Source of the DNA: Gorsachius magnificus
Taxonomy: Eukaryota > Chordata > Aves > Pelecaniformes > Ardeidae
Direction of reading: 5' to 3'
Length of the DNA: 64,000 nucleotides
Assembly (NCBI GenBank): GCA_034008185.1
Contig: CM067082.1
Span: 84,381,684-84,445,683, forward strand
Made by a program: the position numbers and the translations under genes. Positions 13,301 through 27,400 of the stretch are shown piece after piece; position 1 is the stretch's first letter, and every line of letters begins with the position of its first letter. The notes under the pieces are model-generated. The model had not been told where the DNA came from and did no database searches. It saw only the letters and a list, made by a program, of their open reading frames with translations.

Positions 13301-15934
13301 ATCACATCCATCTTAAAGTATTAGAGGCAGTACTGGCGGTATACTTGGTGACAGACTCTCAGTTGACCAAACGGAAGAGCTGTGGTGGGTAGACAAGCTG
13401 GATGGGCCACTCTTTATTTGCCATTATCATTAGGCTGCATTGAGATTGACAAAAAATGTTTAACACATCTGTCAAAATTATTAGTTTTCCCACACCAAAA
13501 TGTGCTGTTGTTGCAGATTTTGCCAGGTGGTCTTGATAAATACAGGCTTTTGAGTTAATTTCTCTAGTGTGTGAAGAAATGTTTGGACTTGGGAAGAGAT
13601 GCTGTGTGATTAGCAGGTTTTGCTCTTCAGAATTACATGAAGAGGCAGCAGTCCAAAGCGGACAATGTAAGCAAAGGAGAGTTTGCTGCTTGCCTGGTTC
13701 TCTGATTAGAGGAAACCTTTGAGGCAGGAATTACTTTTCCTTGACATTCCTGAAAGAATAATTTACTTGCACATTCTCTGACCCGCTCTGTGCCAAGACT
13801 GGCATAGTTGGGTAAATAAAACAGTTGATGTTTTGAGGCTAGCTAGGCTCAGTATCACTGAGGGGTTTTCTTCCTCTGTGGGAAATCAAACGGTGCTGCC
13901 ATCCAGTGCCAGAAGAGGCATATCATGTGACAGAAGATGTGTACTATCAGTTGCATCATTCACAGAGGTATGCTTGATGTGTAGCGCATATCTCCCAGGA
14001 CACAGCCTGGCTAGCATGCTAGTCTGATTTCATTACTCCCATCTGATCTTGAGGCCTCGGCATACTCATACCCTTTTTTTTGGTGGAGGCAGGAGTTGAT
14101 ATTCTAGCCCCACACAAACGAAGTTGCTCTCAGTGAACCACAGCATGCCATATCACCACCTGGAGCACATTTCTGAGTGAGCAATCCGTGCTGTTGTCTA
14201 TCACATCCCTCTACCAGCAGCTGTTTCCTGCCAAGCTCGTTGCCTCCAGGTCTCCGCTTTTGTCTGCTCACTTGGATCTTTCTAGGTTGCGCAGATCATG
14301 AGCAGCCAATCTGGGACAGCTGTAAAGCACACAGACCATTCACTCTACAGAATTTAGCAATGTATCTGTTTCTGAGTTTGCCCATGACCTTGAAGCATTA
14401 ATGAAAATATACTGTTAATATTGCATGACTTCATTTTCCCTTGGGAATTCTGGAGTGGGGAGAAGCACAGTGGTGAATATCCATGGTTTACTGGCACATA
14501 GATGGATAGGTATTGCCCGTATAGCTTTTGTCTTCTTATGAGGTACGGCACTGGTGTTGAAGAGCATAGGCTGGGATTGTATCAGTCACCACTAATTTAT
14601 ACTACCCCTTCCCTCAGAAAAAGATTCAGCGGTAGCATCCTGTTCAAAATCCTAAAAGTTTTGAAAAAAACATCCCACCTGTTTCAGATAAAATACTAAG
14701 CTGTGTTTTACCTGCTACAAGGAAGTCTCCATTAAAAGTTATGGTAAAAAGAATACTGAAAAGCTTAGCACTTATACATGCTATGACCATAAGATGGAGA
14801 TATTGGGCTACAAAAGAAATTGTGTACTTCATTCCCTCACCACTTTGGTTAGTGTGGGCTTATTTAAAGGAAAAATGATGATGGTGATTAGCTAAAATTC
14901 GTATTGTGGTAAGGATTAGAGACCAGCCAAGCCAGGGTGGCAGAGTGCTAGAAATATGAAGTCTTGGTTTTAAAGTGCACTATTAAAAGTGGAAATGTGA
15001 GCTGCTATTGTAATAATTTCAACAATGGATTAGGGTGTGCCTTTGTGTCACAAAAATATATCGAAACATCATACTTCCAAATAGCAGAGGTGCCCTCCTT
15101 TCTGATGAGTAGGAAACTATATATCACTCTCAAGGCAGGTAAAATGGCTTGTGGATTGCACAATCTATACAGTTATTTTCTAATCTTTAAGTCCATCACC
15201 AGAGCACAGGGTCTAGCCAGCATTTCATTCTCTGCAAGAGGCTCCAGGTCTGCAATAACTGAGTGGAGGAAATTTTTGGTGGCATTAAAGGAGAAGGAGG
15301 ACAGGTTTTCAGGGGAAACTGGGAGGCAGGGGTTTCAGCCAGCCACCCTTGGGGTGCATCTCAAACAGCCAACCTTTGCCAACCTCTGGGTAGTAATTTT
15401 ATTAGTGAGAGGATAATTTTACTTTGAAAAGCATCCTAAAAAAGGTACCTTCTTACTCAGCTGATCCACTTCTCTCTGCAGGCTTTCATGTCCGGCAGTC
15501 TGTTGTCCCCTTCTTAACTTGCCCCAAGCTGAAAGAGCAAGCTGGCCCCAATTCTTGGTCATGTGTCCCCCTCAGAAGTTTCTGGAAAGTTTAAGTCAGC
15601 TGTGCTTGGTCAGAACTCAGTGAATGCAGTATTTTTGCACAAGCAGAAATGAGGGCTTAATTTGGTTCATGGAAATTTTCAATTATTAGCTGTTAATTAT
15701 TAATGGTTGAAGATGATGATTAGATAAGGGGAAGTGTGGTTTCTTAATAGCAAAGGTAATTACTGGAGAGATAAATTCATCAAGAGTATACCGGATTTAC
15801 TATGGGGTGAAATCTTACACCCCAGTCCAGGCGCCTGTCTAAAAGTGATGTTGTGTTCAGCAAGCATTTCTGACTTGTGTGGATGAGGAAGCCATGAATG
15901 AAGTTCTGTGGCCTGTGTAGTGCAAGAGATTAGG
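10350..15934. other. Intergenic between two CR1 copies, nothing recognised
   Basis: AT-rich unique-looking DNA. Open frames are short and composition-driven. No splice-framed exon, RNA gene or further repeat was recognised. Confidence 0.65.
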
Positions 15935-18400
15935 CAAAGTGATCACAGGGGTCACAGGATCACAGAACAGCTGAAGTTGGAAGGCAGCTCTGGAGACCGT
16001 CTAGTCCAACCCTGTGTGTTCAGAGCAGGGTCAGCTACAGCAAATTTCTCAGGTCTGCATCCTGTTGGTTTTTGGGTATCTCTGAGGATGGAGGCTCCAC
16101 TACCTCTCTGAGCAGCCTGTGCCAGTGTCTAACCACCCTGACAGTAAAAAAGTAGTTTTTTCTTATGTTTAAATGGGATTTCCTGTATTTCAGTTTGTGC
16201 CCATTTCTTCTTGTCCTGTTACTGGGCACTAATGAGAAAGGTCTGGCTCCCTTTCTTAGTCCCTTCCTTCAGGTATTTGTATAGATTGATGAGATTCCCC
16301 TGAGCCTTCTTTGCTCTAGCATGCATAGTCCCAGCTCTCTCAGCTTCTCCTCATATGAGAGATGCTCCAGTCCCTTCACCACCTTTGTGGCCTCTCGATG
16401 AACCTGTTCCAGTATGTCCATGTGTCTCTGCTACTGGGGAGCCCAGATCTGGACCCAGGACTCCCCATGTGTCTCACCAGTTCTGAATAGAGAGGAAGGA
16501 TCATATGCCTTGATGTGTGGGTAATGCTCTTCCCAGTGCAACCCAGGATGCTGTTGACCTTCTTTGCCATGTGGATTCATTGCTGGGTCATGGGCAACTG
16601 GGGGTCCCCCAGGACACCCCGAATACTTTTCTGCAAAGCTGATTTCCAGCTGGTCGGCCCCCAGCCTGTACTGGTACATGGGGTTACTCCTCTCCACATG
16701 CAGGACTTTGCACTTCCCTTTATTGAACTTCATGAGGGTCCTGTTAGCCCGTTTATCCAGTCTGTCAAGGTCTTCCTGCATGGCACCCCACCCACCTGGT
16801 GTATTGTCCACCACTCCCAGCTTTATATCATCTGCAGGCTTGCTGAGAGTGCCCTTTGTCTCCCATCATCAAGGTTATTAATGAAGACATTTAACAGTAT
16901 TGGACCCAGTATTTACCCCTGGGGCACACCGCTAGTCACTGGGCTCCAGATGGACTTTGTGCTGCTGATTACAACCCTTTGACCATGGCAGTTCAGCCAG
17001 TTTTCACTCCATCTCGCTGTCCACTTATCTAGCCCATACTTCATCAGTTTGTCAATGAGGATGTTACAGGAGACAGTGCCAAAAGCCTTGCTAAAGTCAA
17101 GATAAACAAAATCCACTGTTCTCCCCTCATCCATCGAGCTAGTCACTTTGTTGTAGAAGGCCATCAGGTCAGTCAGGCATGATTTCCCCTTCATAAATCC
17201 ACATTGAATACTCTCAATCACCTTCTTGTGTTTAGAAATTATTTCCAGGATAATTTGCTTCATCGTGTTCCCAGGGATCAAGGTGAGGCTGACTAGTCGG
17301 GAGTTCCCCAAATCATCTTTATTGCCCCTCTTGAAGCTAACAGTGACACTCACTTTTTTCCAGTCCTGCAGAACCTCCCCTAGTTGCCATGACTTTTCAA
17401 AGATTATCGAGAGTGGCCTCACAAAGATATCTGCCACATCCCTCAGCACTCATGTGTGCATCCTATCAGGGCCTGTGGACTTGTGTGGGTCCAATTTGCT
17501 TAAATATTGCCTAACTGGATCCTCCTCCTCCAAGGGTAAGTTTTGTTTTCTCCAAACTTTCCCCATCAGTCCTGGGGACCTGGGGTTGCTGAAGGCCAGT
17601 CATACTGGTAAAGGCTGAGGAAAAGAAGGCACTCAGTGCCTTGGCCTTTTCCATGTCTTTTGTCACCAGGTCCCCTGGCCTGCTCAGCAGTAGGCCCAGA
17701 TTTTCCCTAGTCTTTCTTTTGCTGCTCACATACTTGTAGAAGCCCCTGCTGTTGCCCTTCATGTCCTTCACCAGATTCAACTCCAGATGGGCCTTGGCTT
17801 TCCTAAGCCTACCTCTGCACACTAGAAACAGTAGCTCTGTCGTCTTCCTGGGTTCCCTGCCCTCTCATCCACCTCTTTTACACTTACTTTTTGCTTGTGT
17901 TTAGTCAGGAGCTCCTTGTTCATCTGTGCAGGCCTTCCACTTCCTTTGGTTGATTCCTGACTTGTTGGGATGGACCATTCTTGAGTTTGGATGAGGTGAT
18001 CCTTAAAAATCAAACAGCTCTTCTGGACTCCTCCTCTCTCCAGGACCATCTCCTGTAGGCTTCTTCCAAACAGATCCTTGAATATACCAAAGTCTGCTTA
18101 CTTGAAGTCCAAAGTTGTGATGCTGCTTTTTGCCTTGTCCCTTTTTTTCAGGATCCTGAACTCCATCATCTCATGGTCACTGCAGCCAAAGCTGGCCCTG
18201 ACTTTCACATCCACAACCTAATCTTCCTTGTTTGTAAGTAACAGGTCCAATAGAGCATCTCCCCTTATTGGACCCTCGACAACCTGTGTCAGGAGGTCCT
18301 TTCTGACCTGGAAGATTCATGACCCCCTGAACAGGGAACCTCTGATTTTCAATGCTGCTCTGAATTTGCCGTATTAGCAACAGGTAAAAAGACATCTACT
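15935..18400 (-). mobile_element. CR1 LINE, about 2.5 kb, broken reverse transcriptase ORF
   Basis: A CR1 element in reverse orientation: its 3' end, with the complement of the octamer repeat (TCACAGGATCACAGAAC), is at about 15,940 and the truncated 5' end is near 18,400. Fragments of ORF2 follow in order from high to low coordinates: the segment before the polymerase (18.4-17.5 kb), fingers/palm with VYLDFSKAF and SGVPQG (17,449-16,913), then the C-terminal segment with LMKFNKGKCKVLH (16,814-16,431). Stops and frame changes separate the fragments, including a TAA directly after GVPQG, so it is a dead copy. Confidence 0.93.
16911..17449 (-). pseudogene. CR1 ORF2 reverse-transcriptase palm remnant
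   Basis: The longest open remnant of the CR1 polymerase, 178 residues. RT motif A with its aspartate (YLDFSKAF) and the motif-B segment SGVPQG are recognisable. A TAA stop follows immediately, before the motif C region that carries the catalytic Asp pair. It is therefore not a functional polymerase. Confidence 0.85.
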
Positions 18401-21400
18401 GGTAAGTGGATCAGAGCTCATGGGGAGAACAATGACAGCGAAACCCAGAAAGTTACTTTTACATTCATTCTTCAGGCTAGAACCACATTTTAGCAATTCT
18501 GTTTCGCAAAGCAGAATTAAAATTTTCTTCCCTCTTCTGTGTTAATAGCAGTAACTAACTTTGAGCCAAGGAACTACTTACCTGTGACCCTGAATTTAAA
18601 GAGAAATTCTCTTGAGAAAAGTAATTGATTTATGACAGAGTGGAAGGATGTTGAGCTTAATACGACCAGACCGTATGTTTGAAGTTTAGCAAGTGGATAA
18701 AAATGCTTTTATAAGAAGGCCAAATGGTGTAATATTTTTACATGGTTGCTTCTGTAAGTGTAATGCGACAAAATAAATTAGGAGTTATCTAAAAGAATTA
18801 TGGATTTTTTGATATAACAGAAGTAGTCAGAGGGAATGCAGCTCAAAGAAATTTGTAGAATATACCACATACTTTGGAGTAAGGAAAATACTGGTCTGTT
18901 TGGTGTGCCCTTTAGAATGTAGGTAAGGTACATGGAGACAATAGATAATTACATTGCCTAAATTGGGTAGGTGCCAGAGATGGAAGCCCAGTGTCCCTAG
19001 ACTGTGTATGGAGGCAGTGGGGAGAGACAGGATCCCCCTTGAAGAAGCCAAGGTTGTGTCTGCTCTGGAGAACTCGGTAATGCCATCCAGTATCCTATAT
19101 GTGTGTGTGCGCTCACCCAGAAACACAAGGGGAGAGTCCCCCTTAATCTTCAACACTTCCTTCTTGCGATCTGTTTTCCGTAAGAAAGTAGCCTGGGCAG
19201 GGAGGAGTGAGAGCCCCTTACAGCAGAAGACCAGCCTGGACACCTGGGGCACTGGGAACATGGGGCCCTCCAAGAACCTAAGTGCGGTTCCTGCTGTGAA
19301 ACTCCTTTGAGGACCCTCTCTCCTTACACTGACTCTCTAAACCCATGCAAGCTAGGTAGCACAAATATGCAAACAGGTATAGGGCCATACATTGACCCCG
19401 TGGGAGCTTAGTTCTGCAAATCACAGTGCTTATTTCTGCCTGTCAGTCTGGACTTAGGTCTCTAGCTGCAGTTACTTTTTTTCCTGTGTGAAGATAAACA
19501 GTATTATTGACATTGGAAATTACTCTTGCCAAAGAGATTTTGAACTTTAGGCAGCCAAGTCAGGGAGTATCGGTGTAAGAAACCCATCTGGAGTCGTATG
19601 ATAGATGGGCAGCACAGCCAGGAAAAGCACCCGGGTGCCCTGACGCTGGGCCCATGCTGCCTCCCCTCTTCAGCCACTGCACTCCTTAAGGTATTTTATT
19701 GCTTATGTCTTTCAGGACATGTGAAAAAGGCTTAAAATACACAAGACAAATTATCCAACATGATTCTCTGGAAAATGTTGTGTATCTTAAATGCAGCCAA
19801 AGTGCAGAGTGTATGCCAGTTGTAACAGTAATCACTCATTTTCTGTTTTGACCTAGCTGAGAAATTACAGACTTGGAAAGGAGTAATTTGAATGTAAGAA
19901 TCTCTGCTGTTTCAAAGGTTTTCTTTCTTTTTTTCCCTTCTGGGAGCAGCATGTGCTGTGTGAGTTGTTTCTCCACTTGTTCGGAACACATCCTACTTCA
20001 TATGGCCCTGCTCCCCTAATGTAGTTAATCTATTTGAGATACATAACTATATCATATCTCACTTTCTGCCACTCAAGCTCTGTCTCAGACATTCACCCAG
20101 AAGCGAGAAGTGGAACTGGCAAGGGTTAAATGTGAGAAGATCAGTGATTTGCAGAAGAATTTCTCACTGTTTCCAGGTCAAGTATTCATAGGTTGTTTTG
20201 TTTTGAGCTGTGGCTTCTAGACTTGGATCATGTCAACATACAGAGCAGGGCTGACACTGAGACATCCATTTAATAAATATTTACTTTTATATGTGTGTGT
20301 GAGTGTGTGTGTGCTTGCATGTGTATGTGCTCACATCTAATGTCCATCCTTAGTAGATGGGTTTATCCCACTCCTCGGCTTGCCCGCAAGACAAGCCCAG
20401 GACACATATTTACTAGAAACAATACTCCGGAATGCATTTGTGGTTGCAGAGTGCATTTCATGGTATCCTGCTTTAAACTTATGTTAGGAATACTATTTTT
20501 AACAGCAGGGTAGCTGCATCACTCAGTTATTGGCACAATGAACTGAAATAGAAAAAAATGCTTTTTACACTACATCCCCACTGATACAATAAGCTACGTT
20601 AAAAGCATTTCCTCACACTTATTGTCTCCTTAGAAATTAAATTAAAACATTGGGAAGGATTTCATCCTTCCACTGGTTTGCTTTGAAAAGCTTGTTGTTA
20701 CGTCAGCTAAAAAAGGAAGCTAAGAATTTTTTTATGATGGGTACAAAAACTGTTGCTATGTCAGTATGCAATGATTAAAGTGACATACAAAGGTAGAGGC
20801 AATAAAAGACAGTTATTTTGAAGCACACATGAAAAAATCATAGTTAAGATGAGTCTTAAATGCCCATGTTGGGTTAGCATTGGTGGAGCAATGCCGGTGT
20901 ACAATAGCATTTGTAATTTATGCTTCTTCGAACCAATCTTTTTTCTGAAAATCCAAACAAATCACTTCAAAACTGCACAATCATTTGTCATGGTTAGGGT
21001 CTTTTCATGTTAATTAGATTTCTTGGATCAGACTGTAAATTCCTCTTATGTGTTTATTGCAAAGTTAATCTATTGCTCTTTTTATTCATGGTTATATTCT
21101 AAATTTGAACTGTAAGGTCCACATGTGATCAGTCAACAAGTGATCTTTGATGTTTTGCAATGGCACAGCTCTTTCTAGCATGAACACTGCCACTTCATTT
21201 GAGTATTTATGTATGCAGCTTTTTATTTTTAATATTCTCTGTAGACCTCAGCTATCTTTAGATTAAGCCAGGAAAAGTATGGCTAGTATGTGACTGACTT
21301 TTCATATCTTATGAAAAGCCCCCGGATATTATTTATTCATCTGTGGTATAAGCTGTTGTTCTTCTGTGCATGTTTGCCTGCCATGAAGTGGCAAACAAGT

Positions 21401-24400
21401 GGCAAACCACGGAGGTTTCTCTGTTTGTGCTAGGGTTTGTGCTAGTTTGGGCAACTGCTTTGTACCACCCTTGCAGTAAAACAGATTGACTTCAATCCTC
21501 AGATTGTGTAATTCATCTGACAGCCGTTCACTGCTTTATATGTGGCACAACAATAAAATTTTCATCTTGACTGTGATACCTTAATCTAAACCAACCAACC
21601 ATTTTCCATAATGGCTGCTAACAATTAAACCTCGCCAAACCACAAAAAATCATTCTTCAAACCATCAGAAAGTTATGAACTTGCTGCAATCATGTCAAAC
21701 TGGCAGGCTAGTCAGAAAGAACAAGCTTCACCTGAATTACTAGAGTTAAAATCTTTTTCTCCAGGGAAATGTGACCTAGAGAAATGTTTCACATTATCCC
21801 AGGAAAAAGAGCCATGCTGAAAAGATTAGAAACCATCCCATGCACACATGCACACATATGCTTACATGCACGCACACTCTCCCACCCCTAGCAGTACTGT
21901 GGGTAGCAGAAGGAGCAGTGCCCTTTCGCAGACTCCTGCCTTCTGCTCAAAGGAAATGCGGCAGACATTTAAATATTTCCAAACCAAACAAGACATCCTG
22001 AAGGATTCTCCTCCCGTGGCCTCATTATCTGCTTACATCTGTGTTTTTAAAAAATCAAAAGAAAGGCTGAAGCAGGCAGAGCCACCCTAGACAGGAGCAG
22101 AAAGGGAAAGTGGAGAAGAAAGGAGAAAAAGTTTAATACCTTAACTCAGGCTGCCCTCACTTTTTGAGGAGATTGGGTTTAAAATAAGATGGCTGGAAAA
22201 TAGAATAACCATTACAGCAAAGCATCTTTCTTTTCTAAGGTATCACATCCAAGCGTATAGCTTTTAAAAGTATAGGAAGGCTGATCCTGCAAAGACAGTG
22301 GCAAGACCTGGTCATTCCTCTAGAGTTTAGGGACCAATTCTTCCCTAAAGCTGCACCTTTGCATTTGCTTTCCAATAGGAAGATTCTGCCTCTATGACCT
22401 TGGGGGCCCAGCAAGGCCTGAGGCTGACGTGATGACATGAGCAATGGGCTGATTCAGACAAGACCTTTTTCAGTGAGTGCCAAATGTCATCTGAGCCCCA
22501 TCCAAGCCTGAGGAGAACCTTCCAAAGGGTGTTCCCTACATCACCTACCTTTACAGTGTCTCCTCTTGTCCCTAACCTCCCCCAGCCCCAGATCTTTGCT
22601 TTAGTTTGGAACATCTTTACACCAGATAAAAATACAGTCTGCCCCATTCTCCTTAATGGTCTTGTGCACCTACTAACATGAAAGGGTACCTGCTGAAAAA
22701 TTCCCAATCATTTTCAGTGTGCAGGGAAGAAACTGCAACAGTGATTGAGCATTGCAGACTTACTGCATGTAAACATTCAGCTTTGGGGAAAAAAAAGAGT
22801 AATCAGCAAGGAATTTGGCTTCAAAGTCAATGGCATGATACTGTGTGGTCAGGCTGCATTCTCCAATGTCATCTAAATAGTCCCAGAGAGATTGTGCCTC
22901 GATGATGCAAAGTGTCTGGAAAGCACCTCCAGGACAATTGCTCCAAAGATGCCATCTCACCTATAGAACAGGTTAGTCACAACCTTGCAAACTGGGCTAG
23001 TTGGGGGGGCAAAGCCACCAGCAGTATCACCCCTGGGAAAGGGCTGTGAGTTGCACATGTGGGCCAACCCCACTGTTTGACCCTTCCTACCGCTGCTGGG
23101 AAGCTGTAATATTGGGACTGGGTACGGGGCTTGCAGATAGAGGGAGTGGAGAGCAAGTATGAAGGAAGGGATTCGGATTTAGCTGAGAGTGAAGTGGAGA
23201 GAGAAAGAGAAGAAGCCTGAAGCAAAGGAGATGAGAAATAAGAAAAGGAGGACAAGAATAGCATCCTTGTTCCTCGCTCCAGCCATGTTCAGCAGCTTTC
23301 CTCCCGCTGGATATGTGGTCTGTTTTTTCACCTTGAAAATGTGGTCATCCTGTAAATAAACAATTTTTATTTTTAAACATTAAAAGCATCTCTACCTATG
23401 ACATGCCTGTAGGCATTTGCCTTAGCAAACCCATGAACAGCTCTTAATGCTAGAATAGCATGGCCTTCCTTGATCTACGTGTGCATATGAGTCAGCTAAG
23501 GTAGGCTTTTGGGCAGTTTGTATTACAACTGAAGGCAGTACAATCTCTGAGGACCAGCTTCGATGTTGTGAATCACCTCCTGTCTTGCATCTGAATTACC
23601 CTGCTGTGGAGGCAAAGGCTGCTTCAGGCGCATCAGGGAACAAGCTGAGGTAAGGGCAGAGCAAAGCTAAGGAGAAAGGCATGCAAGTGGCCACGGGCAT
23701 AAGGACTCTGGTCCCCTGGGCTGGAGGGAGCATGGGTGGAAAATGTTGGCCTGACCAAATAAAAAACACACAAGGAGTCAGCCCAAGGGCAGAAACTGGC
23801 TCCTCACTTCAAAACCCTGCTTGCCTTTGCTCTGCTGTTCCTCCTGTGCCTCCACTCCGAGCAGCCGAGTTGAGTTTAAACCAGCCCTCTTCTCCAAACT
23901 GGCTGCCTCAAGATATTCTGGATCCTAAAGGCCCTGAGAGTGATGGGTGACAAACAACCTTCAAGTTTAGGCAACAGGCTTCTGACCCAAGAGATGCCTT
24001 ATCTTGCTGAAGCAGCACGCATTTCCCACAGCAAAGGTGTCTTGGGTTTCCCAGATGAAGGCTGAGGTTCACCTTGAGAGATGATACGCAGCGTCCCACT
24101 CCAGCCGCCCCGCTGTGCTGCTGCCCGTGCTGTTGGTGGTTGCTGCTGTGGCACTAAATCCTAATGGGATCTTTCACATCTGAGTCTCTTTCTATGGCTG
24201 GGAGGCAGTTTCTGGGTACTGGCTGTCCAAAGGCTACAGATGAGCGTTTTTATAGCCTTAAACTAAACTCCGCGTCTTTCCTACTAGGATAGTTGCCATC
24301 GCTGAAGTCCAGGATCTATTGGCTGCTGACATTTCCATGAGAATTTATGGCTGTAATACATTATGCTTCAGATTTTCCTTATTTGGAGTAATTCTGGAGT

Positions 24401-27400
24401 ATTTTTTCCCCATATTTTTTATGGCAATGTAATAGACTACATTATAAAGGACCAGGAAGATGTTAATGTTACCTTTACTGCATAAAGAGCTTGGATACAA
24501 AGCTTTCCAAGAACGGAGGTTTTGGACAATGCAATGTTATTTATTTACTTAAGCCATTTTATAATACTCTGGCAGTCTAGTCTAATGGTGAGGTCCCAGG
24601 GAACTTTGATTTTTTAATTTTTTTTTTAGTCTCTGTGCACAGGATGTACTTATTTCACTGATAAGACAAAACCAAGGCTTTTCTGAAGGAGCAAATCTAT
24701 ATTCTTTCTCAGTGACTTTATCTCTGCAGACAGATTACAGGTATAAGGGAAACAGGAACACTGAGGTAGTTAGGACAGCTAAAGCTCATCTTTGAAGGAA
24801 TCTACAAATGTTACCCATGTGTGAGCTAAATGCATTTTCATCTGGTAGCTAAAAATGCTTTTGATGGAAGATACCATATACTGAGATCCCCATGTCCTCT
24901 CTGTGCAGAGAAAGCACGTGAACTTCAGTAAGGATCTGCTTGTAGTAACCATTTAAGCTACCTAGAAATATCATAGAGAGAGGAAAATAAAAGGCTTGAG
25001 GGGATAAACAGCAAATCGTCTGTCCAGGACAAACGAAGAATAATTTTCATTCCCATGTAGAGTTCTCTTTTTCCCCATCCCCTACTGCCTTTCCACTTCC
25101 TTTTCTGGATGAAGCTTTCAGGGAAAGGTGATCATTTTATTCATCCCTTTCAGCCTCCTTGCCTTCCCTCTGTCCTAGCCTGCCCTTCACCTAACACTTT
25201 CCTTTCTTCAGATTCCCACCCTCTTTTCTCATAGGAGTGACCCCAAACACCTCTCTTTTGTCCTTTTTTATCTCCTTTTTATGCAGCTGAATTCATACTT
25301 GTTTCCCAGCCCTGACTCCATATGTGTTTCCCCATCCTATAGGTCAAAGGACTTTCTTTGTAGGCTCACCTTTTCTAAAGCCATCCTCCTCCTCCTCTAG
25401 TCATCTCTATGGGCTTTCCTGTTTTCCAGGCACGCTATCGGTGACACATCCCCTAGGTGTCACCTCACAGGAACAAGTGGATGTCAGGCTTTCCAGGTCC
25501 TTTTGGGTCTGCAGGCTGTAGAACCACAAGCAAAAAAAGGAAAGCCCTGTCAGCTGTGATGGGCTTGATCATATCAGCGTGCCACAGTGCCGAGCTATGA
25601 GAAGAGCCTGTATCCATCTGCCCCTATCAGCACGACCTCCCCATGGCCGATCTGCCTGCTGCCCTCTGCATACCTCTGCAGCCTCTCCACGGGCGCCCCT
25701 GCCCTGCACTCTCCATCCTTTCAGACTGGGACCCCCCTTTCAGACTAGATCCCTGGCTTCAAATCCCCCTGTCTCCCACGATTCATTTTGCTGGGCTGAT
25801 TTGACTTGGATCTCAGCTGGAAGTCCCCCCGCTTGGGAGCTCTGTAGCCAGACAATGCATCCAGCAGCACAGTTTGGCCTTTTCAAAACAAAGCAGGGTT
25901 TAAGAATCAACAGGAACACATTGCTCCGATAACTGGGTTACAACAACAAAAGAAGGCACATACGCGTGAATATGACTTAAGCTTCATTCTTCCCTTGTAC
26001 GTTTTGGGCAAGTTCCATGTAGTCTTGGCACCTTGGTGGTTAGGGCGGGGAGAGGCAGGACACCACTCTCTGTCCTTCTGTCGGAAATGGTGTTAGACGG
26101 GAGTGTCTGTCAGCTCCGGGTCCAGATAGGGCTGGTGACGCACCAGCTCGCTCGCCAAACAGGCCAGCGCCAGGAGGACCAGCTGCCTCCCGGTCCCCTG
26201 GGTGTTGCTCACCATTTCTGGGGGCATCTTACAACCACCCTTATTCCCTTTCCTGCATGTTTTCTCCTACCCGCCTCCTTTCTTTAGCTCTGTACAGAGA
26301 ATAACAGCAAGGAAAGGCGCGGCAACAGATCTCATACCAAATACATTTTGTATTTTCTGTGGGGTCTTCATATTTGCTGGTTTCCTTTCTCATGCTCATC
26401 TCTTCTTACTGGGTGCTACAGGTCACTATTAGCACCTATTATTAACAGGCACATTTAGTAACAAAATACTGATATCTGCAAGTATACAGTCTCCCCAGTG
26501 CATTGGACAAAGTGATTTTATAAATAAAATTTTTGTTGATAACAACAGCTTATTATCTTTATAATACAGTAACTGATCAGGCTGTAAACTTCTCAAAACT
26601 TTTGTAGTAGGTTTCTCTTTCAGTCATGCTACCTCTCCCCAAGTAATCAACCAACACTAATAAAGCTTTTGCTTGTTTGCACCAGCGTAACTCAGATGAG
26701 AAGTTTATTCATGGGCTTGAAATGCATTGCATACACTCCGGGCACTAATCTTCCAATTGCATCTAAATATTTCTGACCTGATTTCTGTAAAAAAACCCAA
26801 ACCAATTATCTGAACTCCAGCGTCCACCATCCTTCTATTAAAGGCCTTTGAAAGGCTATAAGAATAAATGGCAATTTTTTGTCCCTGGGAAAAGGTTGGC
26901 AGAGAAGTGCCAAGGTCTGGCATTGTTTAAGATAAGCATTGGCAGCCTGGAAAGGGGAATGGGAGTAAGGAACTGAAATTTCTAAATACCAACTAAGTTA
27001 TTTATGTTAGTCAAAGCCTGGCACTTCAGTGGGGCAGGCATGTCAGTGGGACTTAGCCAAAGCAGGCGAAGGACCAATATGATGGCAGATAGAGCTAAAT
27101 TGGTGGCACATGCAAAATCAGACATACTGGAGGGGAAGGCAAAATATTCTTGTGACTGGGAGCAATTGAAATTAGGTCTGGAGAAGGACTTGGGACATAT
27201 TGAAGGCAACTTAATAGAAACTTCTGCTCCCTGTGCAGCTGTGAGCTTCGATGGGACTATGCAGTGTCATGCTAGAAGCCAGCAGTGCAGTCTTGGCTAT
27301 AACTTGTTCAGGACCTGGCATCTTGCACACGATTCACCTCACCTAGCTACAGAGCAGTCATCTTCACCTGAGCCCATCACCTGAACTCTTTTACAGCCAA

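Noticed and set aside
27000..27390. Possible old CR1 fragment with a 126-codon open frame
   Set aside because: Weak resemblance to CR1 wording (GLEKDLGHI) only. There is no 3' octamer tail and no alignable run, so a repeat call is not supported.
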